A stretch of 64,000 nt of DNA from Streptomyces sp. Act143 (GTDB lineage: Bacteria; Actinomycetota; Actinomycetes; Streptomycetales; Streptomycetaceae): NCBI RefSeq assembly GCF_003143935.1, contig NZ_QFRX01000001.1, forward strand, positions 8,519,507 through 8,583,506, in the 5' to 3' direction. The first letter of the stretch is position 1. Each line of letters begins with the position of its first letter. Positions 25,924 to 33,623 of the stretch are shown in pieces. Both the position numbers and the translations under genes were made by a program. Under the pieces are notes generated by a model. That model was not told the DNA's origin. It did not search any database and saw only the letters and a program-made list of their open reading frames with translations.

Positions 25924-26298
25924 GAGTCTGGTTCCCTCTCGTCCGGTCGGACCGCCCGCCCCTGGGCGGTCCGGCTTCGTATCCGGTTCGAAAGGGGGGT
26001 TTGTCACCTACGGCATGACGAAAGGGATCTCCGAGCATGCCCGGGTGAGCTGGCATAGCTGGCCGGCCGCCGAAACGGCCGCCGGTCGCGCGGCACGACT
26101 CGGTCACGTGTGCGGTCACCGAGCACGGCACCCCCCTACCGCGCCCCGCGCCGGTCTGTCGCGGTCCTTGAGCCCTCCCCTAGTACCGCTGACGACGGAC
26201 CGATGCGGGTGAGATGTACGACGGTATTGATGATTGAACCCGTATGGCAAGACCTGGAACGAGGCCTCCCGATTTTGTTGGTTTGGCCGTTACCGAAC
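25924..26298. other. Intergenic region upstream of the glycan operon
   Basis: This 375-nt gap separates the acetyltransferase stop (26299) from the GT start (25923), both minus strand. It has no gene I can support. It holds a GC-rich imperfect inverted repeat near 26061-26090 that could terminate the upstream transcript, a GGTCAC direct repeat (26102 and 26114), and an unusually AT-rich patch (about 26215-26300). On the minus strand the patch includes TTGCCA, a 17-nt spacer and ATACCG, a weak promoter candidate. The gap suggests the glycan operon has its own promoter. Confidence 0.35.
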
Positions 26299-27396
26299 CT
26301 ATTGGTTCCGTGATCGGACCTTTCCGATCTTCTTCAGCATCCGGTCCGCCGGCGCGAACAGCTCCGGCCGTGACTGGACGGTGTTGCGCAGCGCCCGGAC
26401 CGGAGCGCGGCGCGCCCGATGCCCGATCGCGACCGGGTGACGCCGGGTCACCCACCCCTCCGACACGGTGATCTCCCGTGTCTTCAGGGAGTCCTTGTAC
26501 TCCTTCTGCCCCCGGCCCAGATCGAGGTACGCGATCCCGTCGGCGGCGGCCGCCTCGGCCATCCGCAGATGCAGGACGAGGCCGGGCGAGTACCTCGCGT
26601 ACCCCGGGTCGTACGCCGGGAACCAGCACGCGAGGATGCGCTCGGTGCGCAGCCCGAAGTGCGCCGCGACGGGCCTGCCGTCCGCGTACAGCACCGACAG
26701 GATGCCCGCGAACGGCTCGGAACGGGTGTGGAAGAGCTGCTGCACGAGCCGGCTGATCCATTCGTGCGCGAAGCGGTCGCTGCGCCCGGTCCTGCGGTAC
26801 TGCGCGGACTTCCAGCCCATCAGGGTGCGCAGCACCGCCGGGTCGCGCTCGTCGTGGACATAGCGCACCCCGCCGGCGTCCCGGCCGAGCTTGCGCTCCT
26901 TGGCGAGCGTGGTCCGGGTGAACTTCGGCGCCTGGGACCGCAGGTGGCGGAGGTAGGCGTCATAGCCCTGGTCCACGTCCATGACCGGGGACGGGAAGGC
27001 GGCCCGGGCCCCCGCGGCGAACGGCTCCTGGCCCTCCACCAGGTGGTCGAACTCCCAGACGGCCAGCCCGCAGGCGCGCAGCAGTTCCCGCGCGTCCCAG
27101 ACGAAACCGGGCCGGTGGACCAGCCCCTGGGCGTCCGAGACGCCCAGGCCGACGGCCCGGCCGACCCCGGTGGCCGTTCTCTGGAAGGGGAAGAAGGCGG
27201 CGGGCTCCCCGTCCTCCCGCACCACGGCGATCCGCACGCCCCGCCGGCACCTGCCGACCGCGAGCGCGAACTCCGGAGACAGGAAGGGATTCGCCAGCTC
27301 GGGCGAGCCCTGCAGATGCGCCTTGGACTGCAACGACGTCCACGCCGCCCGATCGGCCGCGCTCAGCTCACCGGGGCGGTACACACTGATGTCCAC
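26299..27396 (-). CDS. BioF2/CelD-type GNAT acetyltransferase
   Basis: A 365-residue protein of the Acetyltransf_6 group. Recognisable parts are AFFPFQRTATGVGRAVGLGVSDAQGLV, KFTRTTLAKERKLGRD and the C-terminal IAYLDLGRGQKEYKDSLKTR, near the CoA site of CelD-like enzymes. Relatives are encoded with exopolysaccharide or cellulose genes, where they acylate a sugar or sugar lipid; FemX-like peptide ligases are distant kin. It follows the small membrane-protein gene by 1 nt and precedes the glycan operon, so it probably decorates that product. The C-terminus lies in AT-rich DNA with a small GAACC/GGTTC hairpin at the stop. Confidence 0.78.
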   Translation of the reverse strand: MDISVYRPGELSAADRAAWTSLQSKAHLQGSPELANPFLSPEFALAVGRCRRGVRIAVVREDGEPAAFFPFQRTATGVGRAVGLGVSDAQGLVHRPGFVWDARELLRACGLAVWEFDHLVEGQEPFAAGARAAFPSPVMDVDQGYDAYLRHLRSQAPKFTRTTLAKERKLGRDAGGVRYVHDERDPAVLRTLMGWKSAQYRRTGRSDRFAHEWISRLVQQLFHTRSEPFAGILSVLYADGRPVAAHFGLRTERILACWFPAYDPGYARYSPGLVLHLRMAEAAAADGIAYLDLGRGQKEYKDSLKTREITVSEGWVTRRHPVAIGHRARRAPVRALRNTVQSRPELFAPADRMLKKIGKVRSRNQ

Positions 27397-27397
27397 G

Positions 27398-27832
27398 TCA
27401 GGGAGTCCGTCCCGTCGTCGTACGGCCGCGTCGCCGTGCCCACACCAGCAGCAGGAGCAGCGCGCTGATCGTGGTCACCGCCACGACGCCGCCGCGGTAG
27501 GACCACCGGTGGGTGGCCAGCATGCCCTGGGCCACCAGCATGTTGACGACGACCGAGCCGGCCAGGGCGGTGAGCACCCGGGCGAGCGGTTCGAGGCCGC
27601 GCAGCGCGGCGGCGATGGCGACGGCGGGCGCCGTCAGCAGGAAGAACAGGGTGAACGGTCCGCGCAGCGGCGAGTCGGAGCCGGTCAGCGCGAGGAGCGC
27701 GCCGAAGGCGCCGACCGCTGTCGCGGCGCCCGCGAGCAGCGGCGTCAGGTCCTTCCCCGAGCCTTGCCCCGCTCCTGGTCGCGCGCCCTCGGCGCGGTCC
27801 CTTGAAGATGTCCTGATACGTATGGTCTGCAT
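27398..27832 (-). CDS. Small four-helix membrane protein
   Basis: A 144-residue protein with a polar, basic N-terminus of about 35 residues and four hydrophobic segments of about 18-20 residues, ending in an Arg/Thr-rich tail. I do not recognise the family. ATG at 27832 (QTIRIRTSSRD) is preferred, with a G-rich ribosome site; upstream residues in the open frame lack features. It ends 1 nt before the acetyltransferase start, so the two are one transcript. It may be an accessory of the glycan apparatus, by context only. Confidence 0.7.
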   Translation of the reverse strand: MQTIRIRTSSRDRAEGARPGAGQGSGKDLTPLLAGAATAVGAFGALLALTGSDSPLRGPFTLFFLLTAPAVAIAAALRGLEPLARVLTALAGSVVVNMLVAQGMLATHRWSYRGGVVAVTTISALLLLLVWARRRGRTTTGRTP

Positions 27833-27948
27833 TGGCGACTTTGCCCCCCGAAGCGCCGGATGCCGGGCTTCAATGTGACCCAGTCCCGCGGCGGCCGTCA
27901 AGGGCCGAAGGGCCCCATGCGGGGGATGGTGCGGACCGCGGGACAAGC

Positions 27949-27981
27949 GTTCCCCGAAGGCGTAAGTCGCCTCCGGGGAAC
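27949..27981. terminator. Hairpin after the subtilisin gene
   Basis: GTTCCCCG (27949-27956) pairs with CGGGGAAC (27974-27981), with an inner GGCG/CGCC pair and a 5-nt loop. It lies 18 nt past the minus-strand protease stop. Confidence 0.8.
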
Positions 27982-27998
27982 GGGCGTTCAGGTGTGCG

Positions 27999-29207
27999 CT
28001 ACGGGACGAGCTTGAGGAGCTTGTTCGGCGAGCCGGTGCCCGCGCTGGTCACCACGCCCGAGGTGGCGCCGTTCACCAGGGCCGAGGCGACGGTGGCCGG
28101 GGTGGCAGAGGTGTGGCCCGCGAGGTAGACCGCCGCGGCGCCCGCGACGTGCGGGGTGGCCATCGACGTGCCCGAGAGGGTCGCGGTGGCGGTGTCGCTG
28201 GTGTTGTAGCCCGCGATGATCGACGAGCCGGGGGCGAAGATGTCCAGCGCGGAGCCGTAGTTCGAGTAGCTGGCCCTGGCGTCCGAGCTGGTGGTGGCGC
28301 CGACGGTGATCGCGCTGGCGACGCGGGCCGGGGAGTACGAGGAGGCGTTGGCGGAGCTGTTGCCCGCCGCGACCGCGTAGGTCACGCCGCTCGCGATGGA
28401 GTTGGCGACCGCCGTGTCCAGGGAGGTGGAGGCGGAGCCGCCGAGCGACATGTTGGCGACGGCCGGGGTGGTGTGGTTGCCGGTGACCCAGTCGATGCCG
28501 GCGATGACGCCCGCCGTGGTGCCGGAGCCGCTGTTGTCGAGCACCCGGACCGCCACGATGTTCGCCTTCTTGGCGACGCCGTAGGTGGTACCCGCGATCG
28601 TGGTGGCCACATGGGTGCCGTGGCCGTTGCCGTCGGAGGCGGTGGTGTCGCCGTCGACCGCGTCGTAGCCGTAGGACGCACGGCCGCTGATCTGGGTGTG
28701 GGTGATCCGCACGCCGGTGTCGATGACGTACACCGTCACGCCGCTGCCCGCGGTGTCCGGGTAGGTGTACGTGCCGGAAAGCGGAAGCGCCGCCTGGTCG
28801 ATGCGGTCCAGGCCCCAGGGGGCGCTGGACTGTGTGGTGTCGGCCAGCTCGAAGACCTGGTTCTGCTCGACGGAGGCCACCGACGGGTCGGCGGCGAGTC
28901 TCTTCGCCTCGGTCGCGGAGAGGGTGGCGCTGTAGCCGTTCAGCGCGGTGCCGAACGTCTTCTTCACCGTGCCGCCGTACTTCTTGATCAGGCCCTTGCC
29001 CTCGCTGGAGGACGCCTTGAAGCCGGCGCCCGTCTTGAGCGTGACGATGTAGCTGTCCTTGATCGCGGTGGGGGAGTCGGCGGCAAGGACCTTGCCCTCG
29101 GCCGGAGCGGCCTGTGCGGGGAGGGTCGTGAGCCCACCGACGAGGGCGGCGGTCGCCAGACCGGTGGCGGCGGCGAACCGGAGTGTGCTGCTACGCAGTT
29201 GTGCCAT
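27999..29207 (-). CDS. Secreted subtilisin-family serine protease (S8)
   Basis: A 402-residue pre-pro-protease. The signal peptide ends near AQA-AP (residue 33). An I9-type propeptide follows (about 48-121, SYIVTLKTGAG to VASVEQNQVF). The peptidase domain has Asp163 (YVIDTGV), His196 (NGHGTHVA) and Ser348 (SGTSMATPHV), with Asn near NSSANA as oxyanion residue. This is the proteinase K-like group of extracellular proteases. ATG at 29207 is used; AGGAGG lies about 11 nt upstream. The gene is divergent from the SGNH lipase across a 315-nt promoter region and ends in a hairpin. Confidence 0.93.
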   Translation of the reverse strand: MAQLRSSTLRFAAATGLATAALVGGLTTLPAQAAPAEGKVLAADSPTAIKDSYIVTLKTGAGFKASSSEGKGLIKKYGGTVKKTFGTALNGYSATLSATEAKRLAADPSVASVEQNQVFELADTTQSSAPWGLDRIDQAALPLSGTYTYPDTAGSGVTVYVIDTGVRITHTQISGRASYGYDAVDGDTTASDGNGHGTHVATTIAGTTYGVAKKANIVAVRVLDNSGSGTTAGVIAGIDWVTGNHTTPAVANMSLGGSASTSLDTAVANSIASGVTYAVAAGNSSANASSYSPARVASAITVGATTSSDARASYSNYGSALDIFAPGSSIIAGYNTSDTATATLSGTSMATPHVAGAAAVYLAGHTSATPATVASALVNGATSGVVTSAGTGSPNKLLKLVP

Positions 29208-29522
29208 TACGAGGGAGTCCTCCTCATAGGCGGCGCACGCCTGGGTGGGGCGTGCGTCTGTGGGGGGCGTGCGCGTGATCGCGCACACGACCCGGAACGT
29301 CGCGTTCCCGTCCCGGGCTGAGTAAAGAGTGGGTCATGTGCCGAAGGGGAACAAGAGAGTTGAGCACCCGTCAACAAACCTGTCATGCCCACGTAATCAA
29401 ACGCACTGCGAACGCACAGGGCGCGGTGTGCGGGGCCTGAAAAGTCTTGGCATGGACACTTCCCATCAACGCGCGTAGTTGCTACGACAGTTATGGCAGA
29501 GATCCTGCTAAAGGGAGGTTCC
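29208..29522. other. Divergent promoter region, subtilisin and SGNH lipase
   Basis: A 315-nt gap with no gene. Towards the lipase, TTGGCA (29447-29452) is a possible -35 element and AAAGGGAGG a strong ribosome site. Towards the protease, TTGACG on the minus strand (near 29370) is a possible -35 element. The centre is less GC-rich than the flanking genes. Exact -10 elements are not clear. Confidence 0.4.
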
Positions 29523-30317
29523 ATGAGACGTTCCCGACTTGCCGCATACGTCACCTCACTCCTCCTCGCCGCCAGCGCCGCGCTCTTCGGGGCAACCCCG
29601 GCCCAGGCGGCGACCGGCCCCTACGTGGCCCTCGGCGACTCCTACTCGTCCGGGGTCGGAGCCGGCAGCTACATCTCCTCCAGCGGCGACTGCAAACAGA
29701 GCACGAAGGCGTACCCCTACCTGTGGGCCGCCGCCAACTCACCCTCGTCGTTCAGCTTCAAGGCCTGCTCGGGCGCTCGAACGGGTGATGTTCTGGCGAA
29801 CCAGCTGGGCACCCTCAGCACCAGTACCGCGCTCGTCTCCATCAGCATCGGCGGCAACGACGCCGGCTTCGCCGACGTCATGACCACCTGTGTGCTGCAG
29901 TCCGACAGCTCCTGCCTGTCCCGCATCAACACCGCCAAGGCGTACGTCGACTCGACGCTGCCCGGACAGCTTGACAGCGTCTACTCGGCGATCAGCAGCA
30001 AGGCCCCCAACGCCCATGTGGTCGTCCTCGGCTACCCGCGCTTCTACAAGCTCGGCACCACCTGCCTGGGCCTGTCCGAGACCAAGCGCTCGGCGATCAA
30101 CGGCGCCGCCGACTACCTCGACGCCGCCGTCGCCAAGCGCGCCGCGGACCACGGCTTCACGTGGGGCGACGTCCGCGGCACCTTCACCAACCACGAGATC
30201 TGCTCGGGCAGCTCCTGGCTGCACAGCCTGAACTGGCTCAACGTCGGCGAGTCGTACCACCCCACCGCGGCCGGCCACTCCGGCGGCTACCTGCCCGTCA
30301 TGAACAGCGCGGCCTGA
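29523..30317 (+). CDS. Secreted SGNH-family lipase/esterase
   Basis: A 264-residue secreted hydrolase. The signal peptide ends near AQA-A (residue 29-30). Block I is YVALGDSYSSG with nucleophile Ser40; the oxyanion Gly and Asn are in SIGGNDAGFAD; the catalytic His246 is in SYHPTAAGH. Six cysteines in the mature chain allow the three disulfides typical of Streptomyces SGNH lipases, such as the characterised S. coelicolor and S. rimosus enzymes. AAAGGGAGG sits 6 nt before the ATG. It ends 3 nt from the convergent kinase gene. Confidence 0.93.
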   Translation: MRRSRLAAYVTSLLLAASAALFGATPAQAATGPYVALGDSYSSGVGAGSYISSSGDCKQSTKAYPYLWAAANSPSSFSFKACSGARTGDVLANQLGTLSTSTALVSISIGGNDAGFADVMTTCVLQSDSSCLSRINTAKAYVDSTLPGQLDSVYSAISSKAPNAHVVVLGYPRFYKLGTTCLGLSETKRSAINGAADYLDAAVAKRAADHGFTWGDVRGTFTNHEICSGSSWLHSLNWLNVGESYHPTAAGHSGGYLPVMNSAA

Positions 30318-30320
30318 CCG

Positions 30321-31937
30321 TCACCCGCTCGAAGAGGGAGTGAGGGAGGAGGCCCCGCCCGTCGGGGTCTCCGTCTCACAGGTCACCGAGAACGGCACCG
30401 AGTTGGACGTCGTGTGCTGCGGGTCCCGCACCTCGACACTGATCTCGTTCTGATACGTCCCGCTGCCGTCGTACGTCGTCACGAACGCCGTGTCCTGCTT
30501 GGACCTGCCGCCCCCTTCCGGGAACGACAGCGTCTTCCAGCCCTGGTCCATGACCTGCCCGTCCTTGGACTTCCAGCGGTACGTCACCTCCGCCGGCAGC
30601 CGGCCCACCGTGATCGTCGCCGTGAAGGACGGCGCCTCGGCCTGCGGCGGCGGACAGGCCCCCGTGTACTCCGTGTTGGCGCCGGTCAGCACGGCCTGCA
30701 CGGTCTGCGGCGGGGGCGCGCTCGTGGTGGGGGTGGTCGGCCCGGACGAGGTCGGCGGCGGCGCCTCGCTGGTCTGCTCCGACTTGCTGGGGGTGGTCTC
30801 GCTCCGGGTGGTGCTGCTGCCGGTGCCGGCACCGGCTCCGTCACCGCCGCTGTCGCGGTTGAGCAGGGCGTACGTCAGTCCCCCGATCGCCAGCGCCAGG
30901 GCGGCGAAGCCCGCGATCAGCACGACCGCGGCACGGCGGCTGCGGTCGGGCTGCGGTTCGGGAGCGGTCGTCGCGGCGGGCCGCGTGGGCGCCGTGGGCG
31001 GCAGCGCCGCCGTCGGCGGCTCCTCGCGGTACCCGGCGACCGTCGGTGTATACGGAACGGGGACGGGCGGCACCGCGCCGGTGCGGGGCACGCCTCCCCC
31101 GGAGGGGGTACCCCCGGCCCCGATGACCCGCAGCTCCTGCTCGGCCCGGTCGGCGGGCAGCCGCTGGGCCGGGTCCTTGCGCAGCAGCCCCTCGATGACG
31201 GCGGTGAGGGGACCGGCCCGGTGCGGCGGCGGCAGCTCCTCGTCGACGATCGCGCGCAGGGTGCTCAGCGGGGTGTCCTGCCGGAACGGGGAGTTGCCCT
31301 CGACCGCCGCGTACAGCAGCACCCCCAGCGACCACAGATCCGACTCCGGACCCGGCGTACGGCCCAACGCCCTTTCCGGGGCCAGGAATTCGGGCGAGCC
31401 GATCACCTCGCCGGTCATCGTCAGCGCGGAGCTGCCCTCGACCATGGCGATGCCGAAGTCGGTGAGCACCACCCGGCCGTCGTTCGACAGCAGCACGTTG
31501 GCCGGCTTCACGTCCCGGTGCAGCACGCCCGCCTCGTGCGCCGCCCGCAGCGCGGACAGGATCTCGGCGCCGATCTGCGCCGCCCGCTGCGGCGGCAGCG
31601 GCCCCTCGGCGTCCAGGACCTCGGCGAGCGACACCCCCCTGACCAGCTCCATGACGATCCAGGGGCGGCCGTCCTGGGTGGCCACGTCGTACACCGTCAC
31701 CACGTTCCGGTTGGCGACCCGCGCCGCGGCCCACGCCTCCCGCTCCAGCCGGGCGTACATCCGCTCCACCTCGGAGGCCGGCAGCCCGGCGGGCGCCCGT
31801 ACCTCCTTGACGGCCACCTCACGCTGCAACACCTCGTCACGGGCGCGCCAGACGGTTCCCATGCCGCCCTCGCCCAGCGGGGACAGGAGGCGGTAGCGGT
31901 CGGCGATCACACGTTCACGGCCCGGCTCTTCGGACAC
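30321..31937 (-). CDS. Receptor-type Ser/Thr protein kinase (PASTA-less)
   Basis: A 538-residue kinase from GTG 31937, preceded by GAGGGGG. The catalytic domain starts RYRLLSPLGEGGMGTVW; Lys44 (AVKEV), HRDVKPAN (Asp142), DFG (Asp160) and LAPERALG are intact, so it should be active. A Pro/Thr-rich segment with the AGGTPSGGG insert (274-282) leads to one membrane helix (AAVVLIAGFAALALAIGG). Outside lies a Ser/Thr-rich stalk and an Ig-like domain with two or three Cys instead of PASTA repeats. An alternative ATG at 32000 would add a Cys/Glu-rich leader encoded by 9-bp repeats. No obvious substrate gene is adjacent. Confidence 0.88.
   Translation of the reverse strand: MSEEPGRERVIADRYRLLSPLGEGGMGTVWRARDEVLQREVAVKEVRAPAGLPASEVERMYARLEREAWAAARVANRNVVTVYDVATQDGRPWIVMELVRGVSLAEVLDAEGPLPPQRAAQIGAEILSALRAAHEAGVLHRDVKPANVLLSNDGRVVLTDFGIAMVEGSSALTMTGEVIGSPEFLAPERALGRTPGPESDLWSLGVLLYAAVEGNSPFRQDTPLSTLRAIVDEELPPPHRAGPLTAVIEGLLRKDPAQRLPADRAEQELRVIGAGGTPSGGGVPRTGAVPPVPVPYTPTVAGYREEPPTAALPPTAPTRPAATTAPEPQPDRSRRAAVVLIAGFAALALAIGGLTYALLNRDSGGDGAGAGTGSSTTRSETTPSKSEQTSEAPPPTSSGPTTPTTSAPPPQTVQAVLTGANTEYTGACPPPQAEAPSFTATITVGRLPAEVTYRWKSKDGQVMDQGWKTLSFPEGGGRSKQDTAFVTTYDGSGTYQNEISVEVRDPQHTTSNSVPFSVTCETETPTGGASSLTPSSSG
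31092..31118. repeat. 27-bp palindromic element inside the kinase gene
   Basis: It matches the LPMO element at 12427-12453 at 24 of 27 positions, in the same orientation. It begins and ends on codon borders and encodes AGGTPSGGG (residues 274-282) between VIG and VPRTG. The identical peptide in two unrelated proteins points to insertion of a mobile or amplified palindrome. Confidence 0.75.
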
Positions 31938-32030
31938 GGGCGCCCCCTCTTCGCAGCATTCGCAGCGTTCGCAGCATGCGCCGCGTTCGCAACTCCGCAT
32001 GACGTCGCGTGATTTCTCCCCAAAAGTAGC

Positions 32031-33623
32031 TCAGCCAAGTGCGGATGCCGCCCCTTTGAGCACCAATCCAGCCCCGAGCGCCACCACGAGGAACGCGGAC
32101 ATCAGCGGCGCGTACCGGCGCACCAGAGCGGTGAGCGGATGCATGGTCCAGCGGGGGCGGCGGTCCAGCAGCCGGTTCATCCCGGTACCCAGCCTGACGA
32201 CGGCGAACCCCGCCGCGGTGAGGGTGAGCGCGAGCCCGACGCCGTACGCGACGACGAGCAGGAACCCGAACCAGGCCTGCCCGAGCGCCATGGCGCCGAC
32301 GAGCACCACGACCGCGGAGGGACTGGGCACCAGCCCACCGGCGAAGCCGAGAAGCAGCGTGCCGCGGAGGGTGTGGGCGGTGGAGTGCGTGTGGGTGAAG
32401 CCGCCGTGCGTGTGTGTATGCGTGAGGGAGTGACCGTGGTCGTGGTGGTGGTCGTGCGAGTGACCGTGGTCGTGGTGGTGGTCGTGCGAGTGACCGTGGT
32501 CGTGAGGGTGGGTGTGGGTGCCGACCAGTGCCGGCTCGCGCCGGGGAGCCGCGGCGGGCGCGTGCCCGTGCCCGTGCTCGTGCCCGTGTGCGCGCTGGTG
32601 CCAGGCCCGTCGTACGAGCGTCAGGCCCGCCCCCGTCACCAGCACCCCGCTCGCCACCCCCAGCCAGGTGATCACCGAAGGCGCCGCCCCCGATCCCGCC
32701 GTGACCAGGAGGCCCAGGGCGACCACACCGAGGGTGTGGGTGACCGTGACCGACGCGGCCAGCGGCATGACGTCCTTGAGGCGCGCCTTGCCGCCGCGGG
32801 CCGTGGCCACCGCCGCCATCAGGGTCTTGCCGTGTCCCGGAGCGAGCGCGTGCAGCGCGCCGAGGGCCACGGCGATGAGGACGGCGAGCGCGGCGAAACC
32901 GACGGTGAGGTCATGGCGGGCGACCAGGGAGTCCAGCGCCCGCGTCCAGCGGTCCGCGCCGCGCGGCAGGACGGAGGCTGCGGGGGCGCTCTCGCGGTCC
33001 TCGGCGAGGGCGGGGCCGCCGGGCCGGACGCGCAGGGACGCGGTGGTGGTGTCGGCGGGGGAGGTGAGCAACTTGCCCGGGTAGCTGGTCAGTTCCCGGG
33101 AGACCGAGGCCTTCGGTACGTCCGACCGTGCGAGCGTCATCCGGTCGCCGCGCGCGGTGATCTCCCGCCAGCCGGGCCCGGAGTCCGTCCCCGCGCTGCG
33201 GAAGCCCAGCGACACGGTCGCGTCCTCGGGGAGCGGTGCCGTCAGCTCGCACTCCACGCGCAGGGTGCCGAGCCCGGCCTGACCGGGGCGCTCCACGGCC
33301 TTGCTGCTCTTGACGCGCAGGGCCGCCGCGGTGCCGTCGACCGTGACCTCGCTGCGCTGCGCGGCCGTCGCGCAGCGCTGCCGGGCCCACGCGCCCATGC
33401 CCTGCTTCTCGATGTCCGGCTTCGCCTGGGTCGCCGGGATCTCGGCGAGGTCCTCGACATGGTCGACGCGGAGCTCACCGGGGGCGGCGACGAGACCGTC
33501 GTAGCGGTTGACGGTGAAGTTGCCGAGGGGGTGCGCGCTCGCGCCGCCGGCGGGGACGAGCACGAGCGCGCACACGGCCGTCAGGACGGCCGCACCGGAG
33601 GCGGACAGGCGACGGGAGTTCAC
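32031..33623 (-). CDS. NicO-family nickel/cobalt transporter with N-terminal exported domain
   Basis: A 530-residue protein. After a signal-like helix the exported domain begins HPLGNFTVNRYDGLV and reaches about residue 240. Then come about six membrane helices of the NicO/RcnA type, with HALAPGHGKTLMAA (helix motif) and GFAGGLVPSPSAVVVL. Between them a cytosolic His-rich loop (about 350-410) contains HDHGHSHDHHHDHGHS-like repeats, suited to binding Ni, Co or Zn. Members export or import divalent metals. GTG at 33623 overlaps the TPR stop as GTGA with GGAGG upstream, so it is coupled to that gene. Confidence 0.85.
   Translation of the reverse strand: MNSRRLSASGAAVLTAVCALVLVPAGGASAHPLGNFTVNRYDGLVAAPGELRVDHVEDLAEIPATQAKPDIEKQGMGAWARQRCATAAQRSEVTVDGTAAALRVKSSKAVERPGQAGLGTLRVECELTAPLPEDATVSLGFRSAGTDSGPGWREITARGDRMTLARSDVPKASVSRELTSYPGKLLTSPADTTTASLRVRPGGPALAEDRESAPAASVLPRGADRWTRALDSLVARHDLTVGFAALAVLIAVALGALHALAPGHGKTLMAAVATARGGKARLKDVMPLAASVTVTHTLGVVALGLLVTAGSGAAPSVITWLGVASGVLVTGAGLTLVRRAWHQRAHGHEHGHGHAPAAAPRREPALVGTHTHPHDHGHSHDHHHDHGHSHDHHHDHGHSLTHTHTHGGFTHTHSTAHTLRGTLLLGFAGGLVPSPSAVVVLVGAMALGQAWFGFLLVVAYGVGLALTLTAAGFAVVRLGTGMNRLLDRRPRWTMHPLTALVRRYAPLMSAFLVVALGAGLVLKGAASALG
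32428..32505. repeat. 30-bp tandem repeat encoding His/Asp-rich units
   Basis: Two perfect 30-bp units (32428-32457 and 32458-32487) and a partial third encode ten-residue units rich in His and Asp in the NicO loop. Copy number may vary between strains through slippage, changing metal-binding capacity. Confidence 0.85.

Noticed and set aside
26215..26310. AT-rich patch as sign of horizontal transfer
   Set aside because: It is short and limited to the 3' end of the acetyltransferase gene and the adjacent gap; flanking genes have typical Streptomyces codon bias, so a promoter or terminator region is simpler.
32428..32505. CRISPR-like or minisatellite non-coding repeat
   Set aside because: The repeat keeps frame in the NicO gene and encodes a His-rich loop; it is a coding repeat.
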